This document shows positions 16,855-27,500 of a stretch of DNA of 64,000 nt, piece after piece. Both the position numbers and the translations under genes were made by a program. The stretch spans positions 1-64,000 of the forward strand of contig NZ_CAAFUZ010000064.1 in assembly GCF_900766305.1 (NCBI RefSeq), in the 5' to 3' direction. Origin of the DNA: an uncultured Gemella sp. (GTDB taxonomy: Bacteria; Bacillota; Bacilli; Staphylococcales; Gemellaceae). The notes under the pieces were generated by a model. The model saw only the letters and a program-made list of their open reading frames with translations. It had not been told where the DNA came from and made no database searches. Numbering within the stretch: position 1 is the first letter of the stretch; every line of letters starts with the position of its first letter.

Positions 16855-17469
16855 ATGAGTAAAGTTGCAGGTAAGGTAACAAAAGTTGAAAGTAAAGGAT
16901 TATATATAAAACTAGAAAATGGCAAAGATGCATTTTTACCGAAGGAAAATATGTTTATAGGTAAAAAGAAGAAGCTAGAAGAGATTTTTTCTGTTGGTTT
17001 TGTTATTAAAGCTGAGGAGAAAGGTACAAAGGATTCTTTAGTGATTTTAACACAAAAAGAGTTGAAGAAAGCTGAAGGTGAGAAGAAAAAAGTAGAGAAA
17101 AACTCTAAAGAAAAACAGAATAAAAAGAAAAATAAATCGAAATCACCAATAAAAAAAGAAGCTAAAGAACAACCTGAAGTTCAGAAAAAACAAGAAGTGA
17201 AGGAAGAAAAAGAGGAACCTAAACAGGAGACAAAAACTCTAAAAGATTTGAAAAAACTTCAATTCATAGGGAATATGAAGATTTCTGTAGGAAAAGGTAA
17301 GAAGAGTAATATTACCGAGCTATCTGAGGAGAAAGAGGAGAAAAAAGAGATTCCTCCAGCACCAGAGGGATTACTAGAAGACATAATTGCGACGACAAAG
17401 CAAGCTGAAGATAAGTTCGAAAAAATTAAGAAAGGTCTTCAAGAGAGAGGTTATCTAGATGGACATTAA
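16855..17469 (+). CDS. S1 RNA-binding domain protein, YabR-like, with a long charged tail
   Basis: Residues 1-65 fit a single S1/OB fold (GKVTKVESKGLYIKLENGKDAFLP...). Residues about 70-140 are a Lys/Glu-rich low-complexity tail, followed by a short conserved-looking end. Its position directly before tilS-hpt-ftsH resembles yabR in Bacillus. A role in RNA binding or ribosome-associated regulation is likely but not defined. GAGGTGA precedes the ATG. The gene overlaps tilS by 11 bp, which implies translational coupling. Confidence 0.78.
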   Translation: MSKVAGKVTKVESKGLYIKLENGKDAFLPKENMFIGKKKKLEEIFSVGFVIKAEEKGTKDSLVILTQKELKKAEGEKKKVEKNSKEKQNKKKNKSKSPIKKEAKEQPEVQKKQEVKEEKEEPKQETKTLKDLKKLQFIGNMKISVGKGKKSNITELSEEKEEKKEIPPAPEGLLEDIIATTKQAEDKFEKIKKGLQERGYLDGH

Positions 17470-18775
17470 TATTTTATGGCAAAAAACTGATAAAATAGCA
17501 CTAGGTCTATCTGGAGGAGTGGATTCTATAGCTTTATTTCATCTGCTTGTTACAAAGTACAAAGAGAGTTATAAAGAATTAGTGGCGTTCCACATAAATC
17601 ATGGTCTAAGAGAGCAGTCTTATGAAGAAGCCGAGTTTGTGGAAAATTTTGTAAAAAACTACAATGTTAAGTTCTACAAAAAAGAGCTGAACATGAATGA
17701 ACTGGCAAGAGATAGCCATACGTCAGAGGAAATGCTCGCAAGAAAACTGCGCTACGAAGCTTTTGAGGAGATGGCTTCATTAGAAGGTGGTGTGAAGTTA
17801 ATAACCGCTCATCACAAAAATGATCAGGTAGAGAATATCCTTATGAGGCTCCTTAGTGGTCGTAGTATGGATTATAACTTGATGATAGAAGAGGAGACGA
17901 CTATTGGGAAGCTATCGGTTTATCGCCCGTTATTAAATGTATTAAAATCAGATCTTGAGCAATATGCAGATAAGAATGACTTAAAATATTATGTAGATTC
18001 AACAAACTTCGATACTGATTATACAAGGAATAATATAAGGCACAATATTGTACCGTTGTTGAATGATGTAAATGCTGCGAGTTTTGATAATTTAATCAAT
18101 TTTTCTAGTTATTATCAAAACGTTAATACTGAATTAAGAAATAAAGTATTAGAAGTAAAAAATGATTATGTTATTTCTATAGAAGACGATAAAGTCGAGT
18201 TAGATAAAGAAAAATTATTAAAAAATACCAAAGAAGAAATTTATTTCTTGCTAAGAGACATATTAGCAAATAATTTCGGTATTTTTGATGTAAAACAAAG
18301 GGCTCTTTTCACAATAATAGATGACTTAAAAAGTGGAAATAACAATAAAAGTTATGATTTGAAAAATAATTTAAAAATTATTAGCGAATATAATAGTATT
18401 TATATTCATAAAATCGAAAAAAAATGGTATAATGATAAGATAGAATTAATAATAGATGAAGTGGATATTAATAAAGTTTATACATTTCATCAGAGTAATT
18501 TTCTAATAACGACAACTAACAACTCATCTGAGGTTGGATTTAATGAAGAAGATTTGCCTTTAATAGTTACGACTAAGAGGGATGGCGATAGAATTCAAAG
18601 AGGTAAGGTTAGCAAAAAACTTTCACGTCTTTTTATCGATGAAAAGATTCCGAAGGAACTTAGGGACAAACTTCCAGTAATTCGCAATAAAGATGGGGTT
18701 TTAGGAGTTTTAGGAATAAATACTAAAGTTAACAAAAACAAAAAATATGATTATTATATAAACACGAAAGGATAA
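17459..18775 (+). CDS. tilS: tRNA(Ile)-lysidine synthetase
   Basis: Converts C34 of the minor tRNA-Ile(CAU) to lysidine using ATP, so that AUA is read as isoleucine; it is essential. The PP-loop SGGVDS lies at residues 18-23. The N-terminal nucleotide-binding domain and the C-terminal TilS domain (TTKRDGDRIQRG...KLSRLFIDEKIP) are both present in 438 residues. The ribosome binding site GAGAGAGG lies inside the upstream S1-domain gene. Order tilS-hpt-ftsH is conserved in Bacilli. Confidence 0.96.
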   Translation: MDINILWQKTDKIALGLSGGVDSIALFHLLVTKYKESYKELVAFHINHGLREQSYEEAEFVENFVKNYNVKFYKKELNMNELARDSHTSEEMLARKLRYEAFEEMASLEGGVKLITAHHKNDQVENILMRLLSGRSMDYNLMIEEETTIGKLSVYRPLLNVLKSDLEQYADKNDLKYYVDSTNFDTDYTRNNIRHNIVPLLNDVNAASFDNLINFSSYYQNVNTELRNKVLEVKNDYVISIEDDKVELDKEKLLKNTKEEIYFLLRDILANNFGIFDVKQRALFTIIDDLKSGNNNKSYDLKNNLKIISEYNSIYIHKIEKKWYNDKIELIIDEVDINKVYTFHQSNFLITTTNNSSEVGFNEEDLPLIVTTKRDGDRIQRGKVSKKLSRLFIDEKIPKELRDKLPVIRNKDGVLGVLGINTKVNKNKKYDYYINTKG

Positions 18776-18779
18776 AACA

Positions 18780-19325
18780 GTGGAAAATTTATTAAAAGAT
18801 ATCGAGAAAGTTCTATTTACACACGAGGAAATCGTAGTTGCTAGTAAAAGAATTGCTAAACAAATTGAAGAGGATTATAAAGACAAATGTCCTGTTCTAA
18901 TTTGTACATTAAAAGGTGCATTACCTTTTATGGCAGAGCTTATGAAACACATTGATATTCATGTAGTTACTGACTTTATGGATGTATCTAGTTATCACGG
19001 AGGAACTGAATCTTCTGGTGTAATCAAAATCAAAAAAGATTGTGGAATGGATATTGAAGGACGTCACGTAATTATCGTTGAAGATATCGTAGACACAGGA
19101 AGAACTCTTAAAGCTCTTATTGAAAACTTAAAAGGAAGAAATGTTGCTTCTGTAGCATGTGCTTCATTAGTAGATAAACCAGAAACTCGTGTAGTTGATG
19201 TTGAAGCAGATTATATCGGTATTGTTTCACCAAATGAATTCTTAGTAGGATTTGGTTTAGATTATGATGAAAGATATAGAAACCTACCTTATATCGGTAT
19301 TCTAAAAGAAGAAATTTATTCATAA
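18780..19325 (+). CDS. hpt: Hypoxanthine phosphoribosyltransferase
   Basis: Salvages hypoxanthine and guanine with PRPP to IMP and GMP. The PRPP-binding motif VIIVEDIVDTGRTL is intact in a 181-residue type I PRTase. It starts at GTG, four bases after the tilS stop, with AAAGGAT upstream. It is co-transcribed with tilS and probably ftsH; in Bacillus, TilS and Hpt together also affect ftsH expression, which is knowledge from relatives only. Confidence 0.96.
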   Translation: MENLLKDIEKVLFTHEEIVVASKRIAKQIEEDYKDKCPVLICTLKGALPFMAELMKHIDIHVVTDFMDVSSYHGGTESSGVIKIKKDCGMDIEGRHVIIVEDIVDTGRTLKALIENLKGRNVASVACASLVDKPETRVVDVEADYIGIVSPNEFLVGFGLDYDERYRNLPYIGILKEEIYS

Positions 19326-19425
19326 TAATATTTTAATCAAAAAAGGTCAAAATATTAGTCAAACTTTAGTTATATATGGTAAAATAAATTATGTTTAGAA
19401 AAATGATAGGAGGAAGATTGTCTAT

Positions 19426-21462
19426 ATGAATAATAAAAAAAGACAAAACCCTATCCTTGGTATGCTTGCGTTAATCGTAATCGCGATTGGATTATTTGCA
19501 TATTGGCAGCAAGACTTACCTGGGACAACTGAAAAAATAGACTATGCTAAACTTGTTCAGACTATTAAAGATGACAAGGTTAAAGAAATAAGTCTACAAA
19601 GAAAAGATGAGAACTACAATGTCAAAGGTACTTACACAGATGGTAATAAGAACTTCGAGAGTGTAGTTGCAGCATCTGATTCTGAAGTACAAAAACAAAT
19701 TAATGAAAAAGCTAAAGATGGAAAATTAAGTGTAGTAGAATATAAACCAGCTGAAAAAACTGGAGCAATTCTATCATTCTTAGGTAACATTATTCCGCTT
19801 ATCTTGTTTATGGGTGTTTTAGTTTTCTTTATGACACAAATGCAAGGTGGCGGTGGAGGCAAAGTAATGAGCTTCCAAAAATCTAAAGCTAAAAAAATCG
19901 ATGGTGGAGAAGCGAAAGTTACATTTGATGATGTAGCTGGAGCTGATGAAGAAAAACAAGAACTTGCTGAAATGGTTGAGTTCTTAAAAGATCACCGTAA
20001 ATTCACTAAGATGGGTGCTAGAATCCCTAAAGGTGTTCTACTAGAGGGGCCTCCAGGGACTGGTAAAACTTTACTAGCTCGTGCTGTAGCTGGTGAGGCA
20101 AAAGTACCATTCTTCTCAATCTCAGGATCTGATTTCGTTGAGATGTTCGTAGGGGTTGGGGCAAGTCGTGTTCGTGACCTATTCAAAGAAGCTGAAAAGA
20201 ATGCGCCATGTATCATTTTCATCGATGAGATTGATGCTGTAGGACGTAAACGTGGAAGCGGAGTAGGTGGAGGAAATGACGAACGTGAACAAACTCTTAA
20301 CCAACTTCTTGTTGAAATGGATGGATTTGATGGTGAAAAAGGTATTATCGTAATTGCAGCTACTAACCGTGCTGATGTATTAGATAACGCTCTTAGAAGA
20401 CCAGGTCGTTTCGACAGACAAATTAAAGTTTCTACACCTGATGTAAAAGGTCGTGAAGCTATTCTTAAAGTACACGCTAAAAACAAACCACTTGCTAAAG
20501 GTGTTGACCTTCGTTCATTAGCAGAAAAAACTCCAGGATTCTCTGGTGCGGATCTTGCTAACATCCTTAACGAAGCGGCATTATTAGCAGCTCGTGAAAA
20601 TAAATCTAGTATTGATAAAGAAGATCTAGATGAAGCTATGGATAGAGTAATCGGTGGTCCAGCTAAACGTAGTAGAGTATACACTCCAAAAGAAAAACGT
20701 TTAGTAGCTTACCACGAAGCAGGTCACGCAATCGTAGGTATGGTACTCGATAGTGCTGATAAAGTGCAAAAAGTTACTATTATCCCACGTGGTGATGCTG
20801 GTGGATATAACCTTATGATTCCGGAAGAAGAAAAATACTTCCAAACTCGTACAGATTTAATCGACAAAATCTGTGGATTACTTGGTGGACGTGCTGCAGA
20901 GCAAATCTTCTTTAACGAAGTATCTACAGGAGCTCACAATGACTTCGAGCGAGTAACAGCTATTGCTCGTGCGATGGTTACAGAATACGGTATGAGTGAT
21001 GCTGTAGGACCAATGCAAGCTCCATTCCACGATCCATATGGTGGACGTCAACTTTCAAGTATCGGTAACTACTCAGAAGAAATGCTGAAAGAAATCGATA
21101 ATGAAGTTCGTAAAATTATTAACGAATGTTATGCTAAAGTTCTTCACATCATTGAAACTCACAGAGACCAATTAGAACTTATTGCACAAACACTTATCGA
21201 AGTTGAAACAATCGATAGAAAAGAAATCGTTGCTCTTTACCAATTTGGAAAAATGCCAAAAGACTTAGATGAAAGAGAAGCAGATCAACTAGATAAAGTA
21301 GTTAATAAGAAATACTACGAAGAAGAAGCTCGTAAGGCTAAAGAAGAAGCTGAGAAAAAAGCTCAAGAAGAGGCTAAAAACGAGGAAGATAAAGTTGAAA
21401 AGGCTGAAGAAAAAGACCTAGAAGACGATAACTCAGAAGATAAACCTTCTGACGAAGAATAA
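19426..21462 (+). CDS. ftsH: ATP-dependent zinc metalloprotease FtsH
   Basis: Membrane-anchored hexameric AAA protease for quality control. Two membrane helices (about 10-27 and 114-137) enclose an extracytoplasmic domain. Walker A GPPGTGKT is at 208-215, Walker B IIFIDEID at 263-270 and the zinc site HEAGH at 430-434. A Lys/Glu-rich tail ends the 678-residue chain. AGGAGG lies 12 bases before the ATG. A spacer of about 100 bp with a likely promoter (GGTAAAAT) separates it from hpt. Confidence 0.98.
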   Translation: MNNKKRQNPILGMLALIVIAIGLFAYWQQDLPGTTEKIDYAKLVQTIKDDKVKEISLQRKDENYNVKGTYTDGNKNFESVVAASDSEVQKQINEKAKDGKLSVVEYKPAEKTGAILSFLGNIIPLILFMGVLVFFMTQMQGGGGGKVMSFQKSKAKKIDGGEAKVTFDDVAGADEEKQELAEMVEFLKDHRKFTKMGARIPKGVLLEGPPGTGKTLLARAVAGEAKVPFFSISGSDFVEMFVGVGASRVRDLFKEAEKNAPCIIFIDEIDAVGRKRGSGVGGGNDEREQTLNQLLVEMDGFDGEKGIIVIAATNRADVLDNALRRPGRFDRQIKVSTPDVKGREAILKVHAKNKPLAKGVDLRSLAEKTPGFSGADLANILNEAALLAARENKSSIDKEDLDEAMDRVIGGPAKRSRVYTPKEKRLVAYHEAGHAIVGMVLDSADKVQKVTIIPRGDAGGYNLMIPEEEKYFQTRTDLIDKICGLLGGRAAEQIFFNEVSTGAHNDFERVTAIARAMVTEYGMSDAVGPMQAPFHDPYGGRQLSSIGNYSEEMLKEIDNEVRKIINECYAKVLHIIETHRDQLELIAQTLIEVETIDRKEIVALYQFGKMPKDLDEREADQLDKVVNKKYYEEEARKAKEEAEKKAQEEAKNEEDKVEKAEEKDLEDDNSEDKPSDEE

Positions 21463-21466
21463 AAAA

Positions 21467-21505
21467 TAAACCCTAGATTTGGAACTAACCAAGTCTAGGG
21501 TTTTG
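21467..21505 (+). terminator. Terminator of the tilS-hpt-ftsH operon
   Basis: A long stem AACCCTAGATTTGG / CCAAGTCTAGGGTT (one mismatch) with a 6-nt loop and TTTTGTT tail lies right after the ftsH stop. Confidence 0.9.
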
Positions 21506-21586
21506 TTATACTCTTTTGAAGTACCGTTATAGCAATATTTAATCGGTGTTTACATTGGAAAGTGAGCGATAAATGAGCGGTAAATT

Positions 21587-23818
21587 TTATTTGATCTTTC
21601 TTCTCGTAAAGAAGTGGAGCGCTGAAATTACTATTGCGAGAATAATTATATAAATTACTTGAGAAAATACTAATGGTGTAAAGTGATTTTTCAAGATAAA
21701 TATATTAACTCCCACACCTATAATTGCAGCGATACTTAACATAGAAAGTAGTGAAATCTTGTATTTATTTAGAGGTAAGCTGACTTTAGCCACCATACAT
21801 AATCCATTTATTAGCGCAAGAAGGAAACAGATGAATTTCGCTTGTGAATTGTCTGTGATAGCAAAGTTTGTCAGTAGTACTGTAGCTACTAAAATACCAC
21901 CACCAATCGAAGCATTTGTCAGTATGTCCTTCATGAAGTTATTGCTTACTTTTTCCTTATTCGCTTCAAAAGTTAGGAAGAAAGATGGAATACCGATTGT
22001 TATCGCTGAAATTATCGTGAATTGAATCGGTATAAATGCAAACTCCAAGGCAAAGATTACACTAAGTATTGAGAAGACAATCGAGAAGAATGTCTTTGTT
22101 AGGAATAGTGAAGCTACCTTCTGAATGTTATTAATGACACGACGACCTTCCATAAGTATGTCGTAGAATACTCCGAAGTCATCCGTTAAGAATACAATGT
22201 TTGATACACTTTTTGCAGCGCTGGTAGCACCATTCATAGCAAAACTAATATCAGCTTTTTTCAAAGCAAGAACATCGTTAACACCGTCACCACTCATAGC
22301 GACAGTCTTACCAGCTTTTTGCAGTACGGCTACCATTTTCTGTTTTTGTTCAGGAGTAACACGTCCGAAAATATCATTTTCAAGAACAGTTTTCTCAAAC
22401 TCCGCATCAGTTACTTTAGTCATATCAATAGCCTTAGCATCTTCTTTGAACCCAGCTTTTTTAGCGACACCGTATACGGCTATATGGTTATCACCACTGA
22501 TTATTTTCACTTCAACACCTTGTGATTCGAAGTATTTGAATGTTTCTTTTGTATTTTCTTTTATTTCATCTGATAGAACGACATGTCCAACGAGTTTCAT
22601 ATTAGTAGGAATATTTGTACTATCTTCAGTATAAGCTAGCGATAAAATTCGATAACCTTCTTTTTTAAGATTCTCATAATATTCATCTATTTCAGATGAA
22701 AAACCTAGAAATTCATATGCTCCGAAGAAATATGTTCCACCATTTTTTAGCTTTATAAATGAATATTTATTTTTACTAGAAAAGGCTCCTAATTCCTCTA
22801 TATTCCATTGTTTTTCACATGTTAGATGATTTTTTAAAGCTCTAGATGTCGCATTTTCATCATCGAAGTATGCAAGATAGCTTGATAGTTTTTCTGCAAC
22901 TTCATCATCGATTTCTACAACATTCATATTACCTGTAGTGATAGTTCCTGTTTTATCGAAACAAAGAACATCTACTCTAGCAAGAGTTTCCACGCAATAT
23001 AGTTCTTGAACTAAAACTTTCTTTTTAGCAAGTTTCATAGCAGCAACCGCAAGAGAGACACTGACAAGAAGGATTAAACCTTCAGGGATCATACCTACTA
23101 AAGCTCCAGCACTTCGCAAGACTATTTCTACATAACCACGTCCAAGACTAGCACCACGCATATATAGCATAATTGCTACAGGTATTAACAGAATAGATAT
23201 AACTTTTAAGATTTTATCCATGTAGTCACGAAGTTTAGATGGATATTTTTTAAATTCTTTAGTACTTTTAGCAAGCTTGTTAATATAGCTATCCTCTCCG
23301 ACAGCAATAGCTCTTACTAAACAACTACCACTAACTACGTTACTACCACTCATTACTTTATCGCTAGCACTCTTAAAGATATTATCACTTTCACCAGTTA
23401 ATAGTGATTCATCGACCTCGATACTACCTTCAATGATTTCAGCATCAACAGGAACCTGATCACCAAGATTTAAATGTAGATATTCTCCAAGGACAATGTC
23501 TTCAGAATCTATATTTATTGTTTCATTATCACGGTTTACTCGGTATTTACTTCTACCTAGCAAACTCAACTTTTCAAGGGCATTTTTCGAACGAACTTCT
23601 TGAAAAATACCAATTGCAGTATTTATAGTAATTACACCTAAAAACAACATGTTTTCAAATCTAAGTGTTGTAGCTATAAATGCTGCTAAGACTAAGTTCA
23701 TAGCATTGAAAAAAGTAAAAATATTAGAAAAGATAATCTCTTTAGTAGTTTTATAAGGTTTTATTTCACTAATATTTTTTTTCGCTTTAGTTACTTCTTC
23801 ACTAGTTAAATATTTCAT
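21587..23818 (-). CDS. P-type cation-transporting ATPase, CtpE-like
   Basis: 743 residues with the phosphorylation motif CFDKTGTITTG, the actuator loop LLTGESD and the hinge SGDGVNDVLALKKADI. It is shorter than SERCA-type pumps. The membrane motif GMIPEGLILL resembles the actinobacterial CtpE group, linked in mycobacteria to calcium uptake; calcium or magnesium is therefore only a guess. Ten hydrophobic helices fit the layout (two, two, then six at the C-terminus). ACGGAGGT precedes the ATG. Monocistronic. Confidence 0.88.
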   Translation of the reverse strand: MKYLTSEEVTKAKKNISEIKPYKTTKEIIFSNIFTFFNAMNLVLAAFIATTLRFENMLFLGVITINTAIGIFQEVRSKNALEKLSLLGRSKYRVNRDNETINIDSEDIVLGEYLHLNLGDQVPVDAEIIEGSIEVDESLLTGESDNIFKSASDKVMSGSNVVSGSCLVRAIAVGEDSYINKLAKSTKEFKKYPSKLRDYMDKILKVISILLIPVAIMLYMRGASLGRGYVEIVLRSAGALVGMIPEGLILLVSVSLAVAAMKLAKKKVLVQELYCVETLARVDVLCFDKTGTITTGNMNVVEIDDEVAEKLSSYLAYFDDENATSRALKNHLTCEKQWNIEELGAFSSKNKYSFIKLKNGGTYFFGAYEFLGFSSEIDEYYENLKKEGYRILSLAYTEDSTNIPTNMKLVGHVVLSDEIKENTKETFKYFESQGVEVKIISGDNHIAVYGVAKKAGFKEDAKAIDMTKVTDAEFEKTVLENDIFGRVTPEQKQKMVAVLQKAGKTVAMSGDGVNDVLALKKADISFAMNGATSAAKSVSNIVFLTDDFGVFYDILMEGRRVINNIQKVASLFLTKTFFSIVFSILSVIFALEFAFIPIQFTIISAITIGIPSFFLTFEANKEKVSNNFMKDILTNASIGGGILVATVLLTNFAITDNSQAKFICFLLALINGLCMVAKVSLPLNKYKISLLSMLSIAAIIGVGVNIFILKNHFTPLVFSQVIYIIILAIVISALHFFTRRKIK

Positions 23819-23911
23819 TTTACCTCCGTCATAACTATATTTTTAATTAGTTTCTATTTTATCACACTTTAGTATAGTTTTGAAAATTAAAGTATAGTTA
23901 ATTTCCTAGGA

Positions 23912-24032
23912 GGGAGTGACTCAAAAATCATGAGTTCGGAGAAACAAGATTTTGTCGAGTCACCCCCGCACAGTTTATTAGATATCTAAAAAACTTTAAT
24001 AAAGCGAATTTAGATATCAATAAACCACTGCG
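23912..24032. repeat. Intergenic palindromic repeat, copy F (modules 1 and 2)
   Basis: Module 1 (23912-23966) has ends GGGAGTGACTCAAAAATC / GATTTTGTCGAGTCACCCC. Module 2 (23967-24032) begins CGCACAGTTTATTAGATATC and ends GATATCAATAAACCACTGCG. It is the reverse complement, at 63 of 66 positions, of module 2 in copy B. Confidence 0.88.
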
Positions 24033-24253
24033 TCTATGAATTATCAAATACATTCTGTTGAAATTTAGGACTTTTGGGTCAGTCCCTTTTAAAAATAATA
24101 TTGTTGTATTTTTTTGAGAAGAATAATCTTTAAAATTCTATAAAATATATCGGGAGGGGTATCTTTGTTCGAGAGAATAAATTAAAGATAACAATTCAAT
24201 TTATATTTATTACTAGGGTAAGTATAATTTGAATAATACTATTAGATTAGGCT

Positions 24254-24282
24254 TTGACAAAGTTCAAAGAATATGAAATAAT
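24254..24282 (+). promoter_or_regulatory. Sigma-A type promoter for a candidate small RNA
   Basis: A perfect -35 TTGACA and a -10 AATAAT (one mismatch) are separated by 17 bp. The predicted transcript starts near 24289. No ORF with a ribosome binding site follows before the terminator at 24407. Confidence 0.55.
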
Positions 24283-24288
24283 TAAGAT

Positions 24289-24440
24289 GTATATATTGTT
24301 AATATTAATTTATATAGTTACACTTTAAACGACGACGGTTAGTTAACTAAAAATTAAATGATTTTAAAAAATCGTATTACGAGTCGTTTATTAACTTTTT
24401 TATTATAAAACCAGGCATAGAAGATGTGCTTGGTTTTTTT
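24289..24440 (+). ncRNA. Candidate small RNA or leader RNA upstream of the surface protease
   Basis: About 150 nt between a good promoter and an intrinsic terminator (24407-24440; AAACCAGGCA / TGCTTGGTTT then T7). The arms AAACGAC (24327-24333) and GTCGTTT (24383-24389) can pair and enclose GTTAGTTAAC. It could be an independent small RNA or an attenuator for the protease gene 160 bp downstream. Inference only. Confidence 0.4.
24407..24440 (+). terminator. Intrinsic terminator ahead of the surface protease gene
   Basis: A 10-bp stem with one wobble, a 9-nt loop and seven T. It is unusual because no coding gene lies upstream on this strand, which is why a small RNA is proposed. Confidence 0.8.
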
Positions 24441-24508
24441 ATTTTCTCTAATGAGCTTATTGTAAATATTAAATAACATAATCTATTTAGATATATTAAA
24501 GCGTTTTA

Positions 24509-24534
24509 TCTGAAAATATTCTTTGTTTTTCAGA
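24509..24534 (+). promoter_or_regulatory. Inverted repeat and promoter of the surface protease gene
   Basis: TCTGAAAA / TTTTCAGA with a 10-nt spacer lies just before a -10-like GTTAAAAT (about 24543-24550), close to a possible TTGTTT -35. It could be an operator site; the regulator is unknown. Confidence 0.4.
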
Positions 24535-24597
24535 CAATATATGTTAAAATATAGAAATATACTTTAAATACACTTAAAAAAGATAGGAGAAGAAGGA

Positions 24598-27500
24598 ATG
24601 ACACTGACTAAAAAGACAGCCGTAAGTGTGCTGAGTGCAGCATTACTACTAGGAAATATCAGTACATTTAATTATGGAGTATCATCAAAAATAACACTAG
24701 CCCATGAAGAAAAAAAAGATGAGCTATCGAATGTTTCAAAAAGTGAAGAACATAAGTTTCAAAATGATGATAAAGTAAAAGTTATTGTTAAATTAAAAGG
24801 TGATGTTGATCCTAATAAATTAAAAACCAAAGAAGGAATTAAAGAAGTTACGGAATCAACAAAAGCGCCTAGGGAAAAGGCATTAAAAGAGATTAAAGAT
24901 AAAGGTATCGATTATGAAAAATTGTTTGAATACGATACATTAATGAATGGTTTTGCCTTAGAAACTACATTCTCAAATGCTAAAAAAATCCAAGAGTTAG
25001 ATTTTGTAGACACTGTTGAAATGAGTGTTAGCTACAATAAACCAGAAAATGTAGCGAGCGAAGAAGAGAAGAAAGAAAGCACTGAATCTAACGATTTTTC
25101 TAAAGCTTTAGACAGTTATAATCTTATTAATATACAACCTCTTTGGAATAAAGGATATAGAGGACAAGGGAAAGTTGTTGCAGTATTAGATTCAGGGCTT
25201 GATCCTAATCATCCGGTACTTAGATTATCAGACAATTCAAAATCTAAATATAAAACTAAAGATGAAATTGAAAAAATAAAAAAAGAAGCGGGTATAGACT
25301 ACGGTAAGTGGTATAGTGAAAAATTACCATTTGCATTCAACTATAACGACTGGAATAATGATATTAAACAAAGTGCTTATAAATCACATGGTATGCACGT
25401 TGCCGGGACTGCAGTAGGTAATCCTAAGGAGAAATTTACAAATGGTGATTACGTAACAGGTATAGCACCAGAAGCGCAGTTAATTTTCATGCGTGTATTC
25501 TCGGATACTAAAAATGCAGGAACAGAGTCTTATATCTATACAAAAGCAATAGAAGATGCTATTAAACTTGGTGCTGATACGATAAACCTAAGTTTAGGTT
25601 CACCAGCTGGTTCAGTAGTAGAAGTAGGTGACGGTTTAGTTCGTGCGATGGATGTTGCGAAAAAAGCTGGAGTTAATATAGTTGCAGCTGCTGGGAACAA
25701 TGCATTCTTCGCTAGTGGACAAACAAATCCAAGTGCAGCTAACCCAGATTACGGAACTGTAGGAAGACCATCGGTTTCTGAAGATGCAATTTCTGTAGCG
25801 AACATAAGCAACAGCGTTCTTAACAGAGAGATAGCCAATATAGAACAACTTAAAGACAACGCTGACTTTGATAATGGAAAAATGCCAATTTTCAGCTATA
25901 CTAAACAATTCGAGAAGAGAGCGTACGACTATGTATATGTTGGAGTTGGTAAAGCTGAAAACTACGCTGATAAAGATTTAACTGGAAAAATCGCCCTTAT
26001 CCAACGTGGTGGTAATAGCTTTGAAGAAAAAGTGAAACTAGCTAAACAATATGGAGCAGCTGGAGCGGTAATCTACTTCAATGAAGGAGATACTATTTAT
26101 AACCTGACATTAAATGGCCAAGACAAAGATTTCCCTGTAGTTACAACTTACTACAAATTTGGTAACGAACTTTCTGCTCATGAAGGGGAATATAAAATAA
26201 CATTTAATGGTACTTGGGATAAACAAGATAATCCTAAAAAAGGTGAATTCGATGAATCTACTGGTTGGGGAATGAGTGTTGATGGATACTTAAAACCTGA
26301 CGTAACAGCACCAGGAGGAGATATCTTATCATCTTATAATGATGGAAGATATGGTCTAGATAGTGGAACAAGTATGGCTTCACCACACGTTGCAGGAGCA
26401 ATAACTCTTGTGAAACAAGTATTATCAGAAAGATTCCCGAACTTAAGTGCAGAAGAAATTCAAGGCTTAGCGAAGAGATTAATCATGAGTACGGCCAATC
26501 CACAGGTATATTCTGATGGATACACAACAGCATATAGATCACCACGTCTTCAAGGTGCAGGTCTAATCGATGCTAATAAAGCAGCATATGGAGATCTTTA
26601 TGTAACTGGAGAAAACAACTACGGAAGTGTTTCTTTAGGAAATGTTGGCGATAAATTTACTTTTAAATTAGTATTACATAATCTATCAGACAAAGCTCAA
26701 AACTTACAATATGCAGCTCACTTAACTACTGATAACTATTATGGTGAAGATGCTGGTGCTGACTGGAGTGGAAGACTGACAATGACACCTAAGAAGTTAT
26801 TGACGACTGCTTGGGCTTCAGTTGAAGTTCCAGCGAAAGGTGAAAAAGAAGTAGAAATCACAGTTGATGCTACGGACTTCAAAGGAGAACTAGAAAAAGT
26901 ATTTACTAATGGATATTATCTAGAAGGATTTGTAACTTTCTATGATGAAGAAAGTGCATTAAAAGCAAACATTCCATTCGTAGGATTTAAAGGTCAGTTC
27001 CAAAATCTACCAGTATTAGAAAAACCAATTTATTCTATGAAAAATGGAGAAAAACCAACATATGAGTATGGTTATACTTCTAACCCTAATAACTGGGATT
27101 CATTAACAGAAATGAACTTCACAGGAGTGTTAACAACTTATAAAGAAGATAAAAAAGACAAGAGAACACTAGCAGGAGCGTATGTAAATCCTGTTACTGG
27201 TGAGAGATTCTTTACTGATAAAATTTTCTTCTCGCCAAATGGTGATGAGAATTATGATGAAATAGGAATGAGAGGGGTATTCTACCGAAACTTCGAAAAC
27301 CTAAAACTTTCAGTATATGCTAAAGACGATGTAGAACGTAAGAACCCACTTTACCAAAATGGTAATGGTTCTGGTAACAAAAACTTCTACAACAACACAA
27401 GTAAAAAATACACATCATTAACTATGACAAACTGGAAAGGTGTTGACAATAATGGTAACCCTCTTCCAGACGGTGAGTATCAATATGTAGTTTCTTATAG

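Noticed and set aside
19992-20684. 230-codon minus-strand frame inside ftsH
   Set aside because: Lies opposite the highly conserved AAA domain, has no ribosome binding site and Ser/Arg/Pro-biased shadow composition.
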